DNA from: CAZGHS01 sp964525495
GTDB lineage: Bacteria; Patescibacteriota; Microgenomatia; JALYQM01
DNA: 64,000 nucleotides
NCBI GenBank assembly: GCA_964525495.1
Contig: CAZGHS010000004.1
Span: 1-64,000, forward strand
Reading direction: 5' to 3'
The notes beneath the pieces were generated by a model. The model was given only the letters and a program-made list of their open reading frames with translations, made no database searches and was not told the DNA's origin. This document shows positions 36,347 through 45,205 of the stretch, in pieces. The position numbers were made by a program, and so were the translations under genes. How positions within the stretch are numbered: position 1 is the first letter of the stretch; each line of letters opens with the position of its first letter.

Positions 36347-37039
36347 ATGAAAAAACTGTCCAATTTCATAAAAAGATCAAAAAAAGGAAAATTATTAGCT
36401 ACAGAGATTGTACTTGGGTTATCTGTGCTGATCGTATCTCTCTACGCATTTTTAACCATTACGACAGATACACTATTTGAGCTTAAATTAGTTCAGATCG
36501 ACTATGATTTGTCCCACCAACTTTACGCGCTTCGTAACCCGCTACTTACTAACGCAATGTTGGTTATATCCTTCCTCGGAGCCGGGTTCACCGTAGCTGC
36601 ATCAGCAATCATAGTCGTAATGCTCTACAAAAAAAGATACACACAGGAGTCTCTGGTATTTTCTCTTCTCATGGGACTTGGAGCACTGGCAAATTACATA
36701 CTGAAAAATGTATTCCAACGTGCGCGACCAACCTTTGACCCGCTCGTACACCATGCCTCGTACAGTTTTCCCTCCGCCCACGCCATGAACTCATTCATTT
36801 TTTACGTCACTATAGCCTATCTGACTTATCACTTGACCGGAAATAGAAAAACAACACTTATCATAACCATTATCTCGATCAGTATGATCATACTGACCGG
36901 CGTGAGTAGGGTATATCTAGGTGTGCATTATCCCAGCGATATCATCGCAGGATACTACGCAGGACTCGTCTGGTTTGTCGGAGTGCTTCTCATCGAACGA
37001 GCTTTCACATTTATTAAACTATACAAAAAGCATGGATAG
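36347..37039 (+). CDS. PAP2-family membrane phosphatase
   Basis: The 230-residue polytopic protein bears the three PAP2 motifs: KNVFQRARP, YSFPSAHAMN and SRVYLGVHYPSDIIAG. Such enzymes dephosphorylate phosphatidate, phosphatidylglycerophosphate or undecaprenyl diphosphate at the outer membrane face. I start it at MKKLSNF; the longer frame to 36311 overlaps the DinB gene. Its stop overlaps the start of the GIY-YIG gene by 8 bases. Confidence 0.9.
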   Translation: MKKLSNFIKRSKKGKLLATEIVLGLSVLIVSLYAFLTITTDTLFELKLVQIDYDLSHQLYALRNPLLTNAMLVISFLGAGFTVAASAIIVVMLYKKRYTQESLVFSLLMGLGALANYILKNVFQRARPTFDPLVHHASYSFPSAHAMNSFIFYVTIAYLTYHLTGNRKTTLIITIISISMIILTGVSRVYLGVHYPSDIIAGYYAGLVWFVGVLLIERAFTFIKLYKKHG

Positions 37040-37298
37040 CTACTTCACTTACATCGTTCAGTGCTCCGATGGAACTTATTACATTGGCATCGCCAAAGAT
37101 ATAGAGCTCCGACTAAAACAGCACAACGGTGAAGAAAAGGGCGGCGCCAAATACACGCGCGGCCGGCGTCCAGTAAAGCTAAAATATATAGAAAAACACA
37201 CATCGCACAGCGAAGCCGCAAGCAGGGAATATAATCTCAAAAAGCTTAGCAGAAATAAAAAGGCACAACTTGTCAAAAGCAAAGACAATTCAAAATAA
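37032..37298 (+). CDS. GIY-YIG endonuclease-like protein (UPF0213)
   Basis: The 88-residue protein is a stand-alone GIY-YIG domain: YFTYIVQCSDGTYYIGIAKD, RLKQHN, GAKYTRGRRPVKLKY, and the metal-binding Glu in SEAASREYNLKKLSR. UPF0213 proteins may be DNA structure-specific nucleases, with no settled role. It is translationally coupled to the PAP2 gene. Confidence 0.9.
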   Translation: MDSYFTYIVQCSDGTYYIGIAKDIELRLKQHNGEEKGGAKYTRGRRPVKLKYIEKHTSHSEAASREYNLKKLSRNKKAQLVKSKDNSK

Positions 37299-37318
37299 AA
37301 GTAGTATAGTAAAACTAT

Positions 37319-37480
37319 ATGATGCAAAACGAATGGCTCAAAAGAATATTCTGGGAATACCAATCAATATTTATGTATGCTGGACTCGCACTCTTAGGCG
37401 CTATCCTCTTGTGGGGAATCCAAAGCTGGGTATCTGGTAGCATGACCCCCGATCCTACGCCAATACCAATAGAATATTAA
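37319..37480 (+). CDS. Small single-span membrane protein
   Basis: A 53-residue ORF has a short N-terminal soluble segment, one TM helix (SIFMYAGLALLGAILLWGI) and a Pro-rich tail (DPTPIPIEY). TATAGT lies 8 bases before the ATG, supporting expression from its own promoter. Function is unknown. Confidence 0.6.
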   Translation: MMQNEWLKRIFWEYQSIFMYAGLALLGAILLWGIQSWVSGSMTPDPTPIPIEY

Positions 37481-37525
37481 TCGATATAGTTGTTCCCTTT
37501 TAACCACTTAAATATTTTTTCCGAT

Positions 37526-37559
37526 GCAGGAGTAAGATTCTCCTGCGGAATAGTATAAT
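37526..37559 (+). promoter_or_regulatory. Palindrome and -10 box upstream of a hypothetical gene
   Basis: GCAGGAG (37526-37532) and CTCCTGC (37540-37546) form a perfect 7-bp inverted repeat, followed by TATAAT at 37554-37559. The palindrome occupies the -35 region, suggesting an operator, and the start codon at 37570 is only 10 bases from the -10 box. Confidence 0.5.
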
Positions 37560-37569
37560 GACTTTGCAT

Positions 37570-38058
37570 ATGTCAAACGAAATAGATTCAACACTTACAG
37601 AAGGTCTTCTCAAAGGATACGCAGGGAGTGAAATAACAGATATTCAGCGCAGTGGTATTAAAGGAAAAGCTAGTCATATACAACTAGATCTGCGACGAAT
37701 TTATGACGATCAATGGTTTGTTGGAAGCCATATTGGTGGAGGACAAGAGCTTATTGAAGTTGAAGGAGCTAGGTTTACTCGACTTTATGCAGGAGGAACG
37801 CCTGAACCAGAAAAACTTAAAGAACTTGGACTTACTCCAAAAGAAGTAAGTCGATATCTCAAAACTATGATAGCAAAGCTTGGGATGCAAACTAGACTTT
37901 TTACCGAATGTAACCCAGACGCTGATGGAGATTGGCAGTATTCATATAAAATTAATGGTAACTACGATGAAGTGCCGCTCACAACAGCAGTTGAATCAAT
38001 TGCATATCAGGGAAAAATCGTGCATGTGCATACATTTATGTTGTGTGCGATTAAGTAA
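37570..38058 (+). CDS. Hypothetical protein
   Basis: A 162-residue soluble protein from MSNEIDS contains DIQRSGIKGKASHIQLDLRRIYD, a Gly-rich HIGGGQELIEV strand and a helical EKLKELGLTPKEVSRYLKTMI section. I know no family. The upstream in-frame ATG at 37558 falls inside the -10 box and is unlikely to be the start. The nth-ku-ligD genes follow on the same strand. Confidence 0.65.
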   Translation: MSNEIDSTLTEGLLKGYAGSEITDIQRSGIKGKASHIQLDLRRIYDDQWFVGSHIGGGQELIEVEGARFTRLYAGGTPEPEKLKELGLTPKEVSRYLKTMIAKLGMQTRLFTECNPDADGDWQYSYKINGNYDEVPLTTAVESIAYQGKIVHVHTFMLCAIK

Positions 38059-38073
38059 TATAAATAGAGACAT

Positions 38074-38706
38074 ATGACCAATCAACAAAAAGTCCTCAAA
38101 ATCATTGAACGCCTCAAACCCATCTATCCAGATGCCAAGGTCGCCTTAGATTTTGAAAATCCTTTTCAACTCCTTATCGCTACAATTCTCGCTGCGCAAT
38201 CAACTGATGTCGGTGTCAACAAAGCTACACCTGAGCTCTTCAAACACTATCCCACTCCTGAGAAAATGGCCAAAGCTTCTCGTGAAGAGCTCGATCAGTA
38301 TATTCCTAAAGTAAATTTTCATTGGAACAAAACTCGACTTATCAAAGAAGCTTCACAAATGATCATGGATAAATTTAACGGTAAAGTCCCAGAGAATATG
38401 AAAGACTTAGACTCGCTTCCTGGTGTCGCGCGCAAAACTGCCAATGTCGTGCTCAGCTGCGCATTTTGCAAACCGGAAGGCATCATTATCGACACGCATA
38501 TGATCCGCATGTCCAATCGGCTGGGGTTCACAACTTCCAAAGATCCGGTACAAATCGAAAAAGATTTAATGGAAATAGTTCCTAAAGAGCATTGGATAGA
38601 CTTTCCTCTCATGCTTATCTTGCATGGTCGCCACTTCTGTACAGCCAGGCCACACACCTGCGAAAATTGTCCCCTTGGCGACTTATGCCCGGATATGCAA
38701 AAATAA
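38074..38706 (+). CDS. nth: Endonuclease III
   Basis: The 210-residue enzyme is a DNA glycosylase/AP lyase for oxidised pyrimidines. It has the catalytic Lys in LPGVARKTANVVL, the Asp in IIIDTHMIRMSNR, and the [4Fe-4S] ligands C-x6-C-x2-C-x5-C in FCTARPHTCENCPLGDLC. It leads the Ku/LigD operon, with ku starting 5 bases after its stop. Confidence 0.97.
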   Translation: MTNQQKVLKIIERLKPIYPDAKVALDFENPFQLLIATILAAQSTDVGVNKATPELFKHYPTPEKMAKASREELDQYIPKVNFHWNKTRLIKEASQMIMDKFNGKVPENMKDLDSLPGVARKTANVVLSCAFCKPEGIIIDTHMIRMSNRLGFTTSKDPVQIEKDLMEIVPKEHWIDFPLMLILHGRHFCTARPHTCENCPLGDLCPDMQK

Positions 38707-38710
38707 AAAC

Positions 38711-39508
38711 ATGCATTCAATTTGGACAGGCAATCTCAGCTTCGGTCTCATCGTGATACCCATCAAAGTATATAGCGGTACTGCGGGAACCAAGATCGAT
38801 CTCAACATGCTTCACAAAACAGATCTGTCACCAATTCGCTACGCAAAAGTCTGCCGCAAAGACGGCAAAGAACTTACTCAAAACGATATTGTAAAAGGCT
38901 ACGAGTATCAGGACGGCGATTACGTTGTTCTTACCGCTGAAGATCTCAAGAAACTAAACGCTGAACGATCACAAATTATCGACGTAGTCGGATTTGTTGA
39001 TGAAACAGAGATCGACTCAATATATTTTGAAAAACCATACTATCTCGAGCCAAACAAAGGCGCTGAAAAAGCATACTTTGTTTTAAGGGAATCACTGCGA
39101 AAATCCAAAAAAGTAGGTGTAGCTAAATTCGTCATGCACACCCGTGAACACCTTGGTGTGATTAAACCCCACGAGGATGTACTTGTACTCGAACAGATTC
39201 GCTACAGCGACGAAATTTCATCCTGGGAGGAGCTCCATGTCCCTTCACACGCTACGATTAAAGCAAAGGAACTGATGGTCGCTACATCATTTATCACGCA
39301 CTTAACAGAGCACTTTAATCCAAAAGATTACAAAGACACCTTTCATACAAAACTCAAAGCGCTTATCAAGCAAAAAGTTAAAGGCGGCGGAAAAGTCAAA
39401 GTAGTCAAAGAACGAAAAGTATCGCCGACCAAAAGTGCTGATCTCATGAGTATGTTGCAAGAAAGTTTAGAAAAAGCAAAACAAAATCCTCACGCTTTTC
39501 AGAGTTAA
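38711..39508 (+). CDS. ku: Non-homologous end joining protein Ku
   Basis: The 265-residue protein begins with the hallmark SIWTGNLSFGLIVIPIKVYSGT and keeps the core through LNMLHKTDLSPIRYAKVC, YFEKPYYLEP and VLVLEQIRYSDE. It forms a ring-shaped homodimer on broken DNA ends and recruits LigD. A Lys-rich C-terminal tail follows the core. ligD begins 4 bases after it. Confidence 0.97.
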   Translation: MHSIWTGNLSFGLIVIPIKVYSGTAGTKIDLNMLHKTDLSPIRYAKVCRKDGKELTQNDIVKGYEYQDGDYVVLTAEDLKKLNAERSQIIDVVGFVDETEIDSIYFEKPYYLEPNKGAEKAYFVLRESLRKSKKVGVAKFVMHTREHLGVIKPHEDVLVLEQIRYSDEISSWEELHVPSHATIKAKELMVATSFITHLTEHFNPKDYKDTFHTKLKALIKQKVKGGGKVKVVKERKVSPTKSADLMSMLQESLEKAKQNPHAFQS

Positions 39509-39511
39509 ACC

Positions 39512-42010
39512 ATGAGCTTAAAAGACTATAAAAAAAAGCGAGCCTTCGACAAAACTCCAGAACCAGCAGGAATCGAAAAAGAATCAACTGGTCCTCTCAC
39601 ATTCGTCGTACAAAAGCACGAAGCCACTAGACTTCATTACGATTTTCGTCTCGAACTCAATGGTGTTCTCAAAAGCTGGGCAGTTCCCAGAGGTCCTTCC
39701 TTCAATCCTCACGACAGACGACTCGCTGTCATGGTCGAAGACCATCCGATGGACTACGCCAATTTCGAAGGCATTATTCCCAAAGGGAACTACGGCGCCG
39801 GCACAGTCATGGTCTGGGACAAAGGTGTTTACACTCCATACGACGCCGTCGATCGAGAACAATCCGAAAAAATCATCGAGGAGCAACTTAAAAAAGGCCA
39901 TCTCACATTCATACTCCTTGGCGAAAAACTAAAAGGTGAATTTGCACTCATCAAAACAAAAAATTCAGAAGAAAATGCCTGGATCATGATAAAAAAAGGC
40001 GACGAATACGCATCAGAAAAAAAAGATATTCTCAAAGAAGATCTTTCCGCCTTAACACACAGATCCATGAGCGAGATCAAAAGCCAAGCACAAAAGAAAA
40101 AAGAGATCTGGTTCAGCAAACCAAAATCGCTCGATATCGAAGGCACACCCAAAGGTAAAATGCCCCATGACATCGAACCAATGTTAGCAAATACGGTAGA
40201 CAAACCATTCGACAGTGAGCAATGGATATTTGAAATCAAATACGACGGATACCGAGCAATTGCAGAAATAGAAGCAGGAAAAGTAAAACTCTATTCACGA
40301 AATAAACTGCCATACAATACAAAATTCGCACCGGTTGTCCAGTCATTACAGAAATTTCCTGGCACGGCCGTACTCGACGGAGAAGTGGTGGTCGTAGACT
40401 CAGTCGGCCATCCCAGATTCCAATGGCTTCAAGATTATCCGGACAAAGATCAGGGAGAACTTATCTACTACGTTTTCGACATCCTCCATTTAGATGGCCA
40501 CGATCTCACATCACTCCCACTCACAGAGCGTAAAGAGATCCTCCAACAAATTTTGCCTCCACTGCCGCACATCAAATTCAGCGGACACATCGAGTCCGCC
40601 GGCGTCGCAATGTTCGAGCAAGCCCAGCAGCTCGGCATCGAAGGCATCATGGCAAAAAAGGCCAAGAGCACATACAAAGAAGGAAAGCGATCAGATGACT
40701 GGCTCAAAATAAAAACTCAGAAGAGCCAAGAATTTGTAATAGCCGGCTTTACAGAAGGAAAAGGTGGAAGGAAATACTTTGGAGCTCTCATCGCTGGCAT
40801 CTACAAAAATGGAAACCTCCAATACATAGGTCACGTGGGCGGCGGTTTTGATAACAAACAAATTAAAAGGCTGTACGAAAAAATAGAGAAACTAAAACAA
40901 AAAGATTGTCCGTTCGATACGGCACCAGCAACCAATGCACCGGTCACTTGGATCAAGCCAAAATTAGTAGGGGAAGCAACATTCTCCAACTGGACTACGG
41001 ACGGCCAGATGCGTCATCCAGTATTCCTCGGCTTACGTCAGGACAAAGACGCAAAAGATGTAAAAAGTGAAGAGAGATATTTCACAAAAGACCCAATCGA
41101 AAAAGGGAGCCTAGAGCTACATATCGGAAAACAACGACTGGTAATAAGCAACGTTTCCAAAATCTTTTTCCCCGAAGAAAAATACACCAAGCAAGACCTC
41201 ATAAACTATTACCGAGAAGTCGCCCCAGTCATACTGCCGTACCTTTACGACCGCCCCGAGTCACTACTCAGATATCCCAACGGCATCACCGGCCAAAGCT
41301 TTTATCAGAAAGATTCGGATCTTCTGAAAGAAGACTGGATTCAACGCACACGTATTCACTCTGATTCCGGAGACAAAAATATCGACTATCTCTTATGCCA
41401 AGATGAAGCCACACTTATCTATCTCATCAATCTGGGGTGTATTGATCTTAATCCGTGGAGTTCACGAGTCGGCCATTTAGAAAACCCTGACTATCTGCTT
41501 ATAGATCTCGATCCAGAGAAAACAGATTTTGAAAACGTAATCAAAACAGCACTGGCAGCGCGCGATGTGTTGGAAGACTTAGATATTCCTAATTATCCTA
41601 AAATTTCGGGCGCAACAGGATTTCATATATATGTTCCTCTCGGTGCCAAATACACCTACGAACAATGTAGGCAATTTGCAGAGTTACTATGCGTGCAGAT
41701 AAACAAAAAGATACCAGATATCACCAGTCTCATCCGCGATCCAAAGAAGAGGAAAGGATTGGTCTATTTAGACTATCTGCAAAACAGGAAAGGCCAAACC
41801 CTCGCCAGCGCTTACAGCGTCAGAGCAAAGCCTGGAGCCACAGTATCCACACCGCTCGATTGGTCAGAAGTAACAAAGAAACTCCATCTATCCCAGTTCA
41901 CCATCAAAAATGTCCCGCAACGCATCCAAAAACACGGCGATCTTTTCAAACCAGTACTAGGAAAGGGAATAGATATAGAAAAAATATTAAAGAAAATAAA
42001 TAAACTATAA
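39512..42010 (+). CDS. ligD: LigD: phosphoesterase-ligase-polymerase fusion
   Basis: The 832-residue protein is laid out as 3'-phosphoesterase (residues 1-190, FVVQKHEATRLHYDFRLELNG), ATP-dependent ligase (220-515, nucleotidyl Lys in FEIKYDGYRA) and primase-polymerase (530-832, FFPEEKYTKQDLINYYREVAPV to DLDPEKTDFENV). This is the PE-LIG-POL order seen in Pseudomonas, not the mycobacterial one. It processes and seals double-strand breaks with Ku. Confidence 0.96.
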   Translation: MSLKDYKKKRAFDKTPEPAGIEKESTGPLTFVVQKHEATRLHYDFRLELNGVLKSWAVPRGPSFNPHDRRLAVMVEDHPMDYANFEGIIPKGNYGAGTVMVWDKGVYTPYDAVDREQSEKIIEEQLKKGHLTFILLGEKLKGEFALIKTKNSEENAWIMIKKGDEYASEKKDILKEDLSALTHRSMSEIKSQAQKKKEIWFSKPKSLDIEGTPKGKMPHDIEPMLANTVDKPFDSEQWIFEIKYDGYRAIAEIEAGKVKLYSRNKLPYNTKFAPVVQSLQKFPGTAVLDGEVVVVDSVGHPRFQWLQDYPDKDQGELIYYVFDILHLDGHDLTSLPLTERKEILQQILPPLPHIKFSGHIESAGVAMFEQAQQLGIEGIMAKKAKSTYKEGKRSDDWLKIKTQKSQEFVIAGFTEGKGGRKYFGALIAGIYKNGNLQYIGHVGGGFDNKQIKRLYEKIEKLKQKDCPFDTAPATNAPVTWIKPKLVGEATFSNWTTDGQMRHPVFLGLRQDKDAKDVKSEERYFTKDPIEKGSLELHIGKQRLVISNVSKIFFPEEKYTKQDLINYYREVAPVILPYLYDRPESLLRYPNGITGQSFYQKDSDLLKEDWIQRTRIHSDSGDKNIDYLLCQDEATLIYLINLGCIDLNPWSSRVGHLENPDYLLIDLDPEKTDFENVIKTALAARDVLEDLDIPNYPKISGATGFHIYVPLGAKYTYEQCRQFAELLCVQINKKIPDITSLIRDPKKRKGLVYLDYLQNRKGQTLASAYSVRAKPGATVSTPLDWSEVTKKLHLSQFTIKNVPQRIQKHGDLFKPVLGKGIDIEKILKKINKL

Positions 42011-42166
42011 CTGAAAAATTTCAAGCACCCTATACAAAATAACTGCTGGCCAAAAAGCAGCCTGTACTATACCCCAAAGGCCATCAATAAAAGAAGTAGA
42101 GTGCTGGATAAAATATACCAGCGCTCCGATAACACCCATCCCGTAAATTGTTCCGCAACTTTTCAT
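42005..42166 (-). CDS. Small membrane protein antisense to the ligD end
   Basis: A 53-residue ORF on the minus strand reads MKSCGTIYGMGVIGALVYFI then a hydrophobic segment with GIVQAAFWPAVILYRVLE. It has two short hydrophobic stretches and an early Cys. Proteins of this shape are common in CPR genomes as far as I know, but no function is assigned. Its stop overlaps the ligD stop. Confidence 0.6.
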   Translation of the reverse strand: MKSCGTIYGMGVIGALVYFIQHSTSFIDGLWGIVQAAFWPAVILYRVLEIFQL

Positions 42167-42254
42167 AAGTTAATTACATTCTCTTACTTTAATTTAAAAA
42201 TTACAATAGCATAAGTGTGCGAGGTTTGCGGCTCCCATGTTGTATAATATGGCG

Positions 42255-42704
42255 ATGGGATATAAAGAAAAACTGATTGAAAATATTAATGGTCGAATTA
42301 ACACCTTAGCAAATAACGTTTCTGCCGAGGAGTTACACCCCAGAGGTGTATATCGAAGCGGGAGTGAATTTCTCGGAAACATACGTATATTCCTTCCAGA
42401 ATCAGGAATTGCAAGGTTCTATGGGGCACCTGTAGTTGAGTATGACAGGCAAGAATTACATTGCAGAGCAATTAATCAGTACATTATAAGACCTGATGAA
42501 ATAGCATTTCGTATAAGTCGAAGATCTAATCTCGCTGGACGGATAATCGTAGAAGAGAGTGAAAGAAAAATACTTAGTGAAATAGAAATACAAGACCTCG
42601 ACGTCCTATTAGAAGGACGAAATATTCAAGGAATGCGCCGTATAGTAGAAGGAATCGACACAATGGAACTAGCAGCAAGGCAGTTGGAGCGAATTACAAT
42701 CTAG
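42255..42704 (+). CDS. Hypothetical protein
   Basis: The protein (149 aa from the ATG at 42255) is charged and helical (MGYKEKLIENINGRINTLAN) and ends in an Ile/Glu/Leu-rich helix. TATAAT (42243-42248) lies exactly 6 bases upstream, indicating a leaderless mRNA and arguing against the ATG at 42237. No family recognised. The glycosyltransferase follows 3 bases later. Confidence 0.6.
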   Translation: MGYKEKLIENINGRINTLANNVSAEELHPRGVYRSGSEFLGNIRIFLPESGIARFYGAPVVEYDRQELHCRAINQYIIRPDEIAFRISRRSNLAGRIIVEESERKILSEIEIQDLDVLLEGRNIQGMRRIVEGIDTMELAARQLERITI

Positions 42705-42707
42705 CTT

Positions 42708-43697
42708 ATGCAAGGCACTTTAAAGAAAAATGTATATGACTGTTTCATATTCTTCAATGAACTCGATTTGCTAGAACTTCGGCTTAATGAATTAAACAGA
42801 GTGGTTGACTACTTTGTTCTAGTAGAATCAAGGTATTCACATACAAATCAGCCAAAACCTCTATTTTTTAATGAAAATAAAAAAAGATTTTCGCAATTTT
42901 TACCAAAAATTCGTCATATAATTATCGATTCCTTTGAATCAGTTCCGCCTATAGAATCTTACTCCTTTTATAAAAACGACAAAGGGTACAGGGCGATGGT
43001 AAAGAAAAATCCCTCGCTTTGGGCTCGCGAATTGTTTCAAAGAGATCAAATTATCAAAGGACTTCACGATGCAAAACCGACGGACGTAGTTTTAATTGGT
43101 GATGTAGATGAAATACCTAGAGCTGAAGCAGTTGCGAAGTCTCTTGATACAGAGGAAATACTTGTACTAAAGCAAACAATGTATGTCGGCTACATAAACT
43201 TAAAAGTAATAAAACTCTGGAGCGGTACAAAGGTTTTGCCATGTTCGCTACTTTCAAGCCCGCAAGAGATCAGACTTGTGAGAAAAGCCAAAGCAATTTA
43301 TCACGGAGGATGGCATTTTTCTTCAATAGGATCTCTTGAGCAAATTAGATACAAGTTAGCGTCATATACCCATCAGGAACTACACACAAAACAAAATTCC
43401 AGCACAGCGGCAATTATGAAATATCTTGATTATGGCCTAAATATTAGCGAAACAGGATTTCCCGTTCGCAGTGCAAAGATCGATTCTTCATTTCCAGATT
43501 ATATTCTTAAAAATCGCCAACAATTTGCCAAATACGAGAAGCCAACAGTAAAGCGAAGGAAATTTCTTACCTCAGATATAGATTTTCTCCGATTAGAAAT
43601 CGAAAAACTGCGAAACAAAGCAAACGTTTTACAAATGGAAAATGAGCTACTCAAAATGACTATTGAAGAATTTGAATTAAGTACAAAATTACCCTAA
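42708..43697 (+). CDS. GT17-family glycosyltransferase
   Basis: The 329-residue protein resembles family 17 beta-1,4-N-acetylglucosaminyltransferases: YDCFIFFNELDLLELRLNEL, VDYFVLVESRYSHTN, then VVLIGDVDEIPR with its DxD-like metal motif, and IYHGGWHFSSIG. The C-terminus (residues 285-329) is a coiled coil. The donor and acceptor in a bacterium cannot be told from sequence. It is cytoplasmic by absence of a signal or TM segment. Confidence 0.85.
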   Translation: MQGTLKKNVYDCFIFFNELDLLELRLNELNRVVDYFVLVESRYSHTNQPKPLFFNENKKRFSQFLPKIRHIIIDSFESVPPIESYSFYKNDKGYRAMVKKNPSLWARELFQRDQIIKGLHDAKPTDVVLIGDVDEIPRAEAVAKSLDTEEILVLKQTMYVGYINLKVIKLWSGTKVLPCSLLSSPQEIRLVRKAKAIYHGGWHFSSIGSLEQIRYKLASYTHQELHTKQNSSTAAIMKYLDYGLNISETGFPVRSAKIDSSFPDYILKNRQQFAKYEKPTVKRRKFLTSDIDFLRLEIEKLRNKANVLQMENELLKMTIEEFELSTKLP

Positions 43698-43736
43698 AAG
43701 CTTACGCCGAGCATATCAAATAACAACAATTATATA

Positions 43737-43765
43737 TTGACAAACGATAAATATTGAGTTAGAAT
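43737..43765 (+). promoter_or_regulatory. Sigma70-type promoter
   Basis: TTGACA (43737-43742), a 17-base spacer and TAGAAT (43760-43765), followed by an SD-like GAGGT before the ATG at 43800. Confidence 0.7.
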
Positions 43766-43799
43766 GCCACTATCATTAAATAAAGTGAGGTAAACATTT

Positions 43800-44369
43800 A
43801 TGAAAGCAAAAACTATACAATCAACACCAATTAATTTTACACGCCCAGCACTAATAACGGGAGGTATATTGCTCATACCTTTCATCGGCACACAGGTCAG
43901 TCGCGAAATGAACTGGAGTGCATTTGACTTCATAGTCATCGGCATCCTCTTATTCGGCGCCACCTTAGCTTATGAATTAATATCAAGCAGAGTAAACAAC
44001 AGCGCCTACAAAATTGCTACTGGAGTTGCAGTAGTAACCGCAGTCCTACTCATGTGGGTAAACCTCGCAGTCGGTATTATTGGCAGCGAAGACAATCCTG
44101 CAAATGCATTGTATCTGGGAGTGCTCGCGGCTGGACTTTTCGGAACTATCATCTCGCAACTTAAGCCAAGTGGTATGGCAAAGACATTGTTTGTAGCAGC
44201 CGTACTCCAGATGTTAGTACCAGTCATAGCGATCGTTACCATAAATCCTGCAATTACTTCCGACCCACCTGGCATAGTAGGTGTACTAACTCTTAACTCG
44301 TTTTTTGCTATGTTGTGGACCTCATCAGGGATCCTCTTTCAAAAGGCCAGCAAGGTTAACTCAAAATAA
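43800..44369 (+). CDS. Six-TM hypothetical membrane protein
   Basis: A 189-residue protein has six hydrophobic segments (ALITGGILLIPFIG, FIVIGILLFGATLAY, ATGVAVVTAVLLMWVNLAVGII, then three more). No catalytic motif is evident. It has a consensus promoter and an SD (GAGGTAAACATTT). Family unknown to me. Confidence 0.7.
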   Translation: MKAKTIQSTPINFTRPALITGGILLIPFIGTQVSREMNWSAFDFIVIGILLFGATLAYELISSRVNNSAYKIATGVAVVTAVLLMWVNLAVGIIGSEDNPANALYLGVLAAGLFGTIISQLKPSGMAKTLFVAAVLQMLVPVIAIVTINPAITSDPPGIVGVLTLNSFFAMLWTSSGILFQKASKVNSK

Positions 44370-44383
44370 GGTATACTATCCAT

Positions 44384-44908
44384 ATGGCACCAGTATACGA
44401 ATCAGAAAACTTCACCATTGAAATAGCTGAGAAACCTTTTGTAAGTAGGGAAGAAGGCGGACATATTCGCATATGGCCTAAAGTTAAAGTATCGGATCGA
44501 ACAAAACTATCCCCACCATTAGCAATCGAATATATGAAACTTTCCATGGTCCTGGGCGAAGCAATGAAGTCTGGATTAGCAAGAAGAGGCATAGATATAG
44601 GGATAATAAATTATCAAGATATGGGCAATTGGGGAGTATTCAAACCCGAAGGGCCGACGCTTCATTTACAAGTTTTCGGTCGTGCTAAAACTGCAACAAA
44701 ACAGAAATACGGTGAAGCTGTTAATTTGCCACAACGAGATACTGGATTTTACGACTCCTTCGAACCACTAAACGAAGAAGATATTCAGGAGATAAGAAAA
44801 GATATTGAANNNNNNNNNNAATATAAATTAATGAAAGCGGTAAAATTGGCTGAAATAAGAAAAGATATTGAAGAATTGATGAATACTGAGAAATACAAAA
44901 GTTTCTAA
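44384..44908 (+). CDS. HIT-like hypothetical protein, interrupted by a gap
   Basis: The frame stays open across the 10-N gap at 44810-44819. Motifs GGHIRIWPKVKV and LHLQVFGRA recall the His-containing strands of HIT-fold proteins, though the second motif lacks the His-x-His-x-His triad. A charged C-terminus with a repeated EIRKDIE follows. TATACT lies exactly 6 bases before the ATG. Function unknown. Confidence 0.6.
   Translation: MAPVYESENFTIEIAEKPFVSREEGGHIRIWPKVKVSDRTKLSPPLAIEYMKLSMVLGEAMKSGLARRGIDIGIINYQDMGNWGVFKPEGPTLHLQVFGRAKTATKQKYGEAVNLPQRDTGFYDSFEPLNEEDIQEIRKDIEXXXXYKLMKAVKLAEIRKDIEELMNTEKYKSF
44810..44819. other. Assembly gap of 10 N
   Basis: The gap is flanked by an 18-base direct repeat, ATAAGAAAAGATATTGAA at 44792-44809 and 44855-44872, so it is probably a repeat-induced join whose true length may differ. 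Confidence 0.98.
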
Positions 44909-44920
44909 ATAACAGATAAT

Positions 44921-45205
44921 ATGAAAACACAATCAGTTACTAGATACCTATTCTTTTTTATCCCCACGTTAATTGCTGTTCTTATATTTTGGTATTTCAT
45001 TGTTAATGGAAACCTTTATTATTGTTCAGATAAAACTCCCGTTATTGATTTCATTCCACCTTTTGTGCATAAAGAATCAGTCAGTGATTATTATATAGCC
45101 TCAGAGTCTACGGTATACATTATATGGTTCATATGTGTAGCAATAGTAGCGATATTACCAGCGTTTCTAACTAAATTAATTAAGAATGTACCAAAAACTA
45201 TATGA
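44921..45205 (+). CDS. Two-TM hypothetical membrane protein
   Basis: The 94-residue protein has a TM helix near the N-terminus (YLFFFIPTLIAVLIFWYFIV), a short outside loop with one Cys, and a second TM helix (VYIIWFICVAIVAILPAFL). Its stop overlaps the alcohol dehydrogenase start by 4 bases (ATGA). Unknown family. Confidence 0.6.
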   Translation: MKTQSVTRYLFFFIPTLIAVLIFWYFIVNGNLYYCSDKTPVIDFIPPFVHKESVSDYYIASESTVYIIWFICVAIVAILPAFLTKLIKNVPKTI

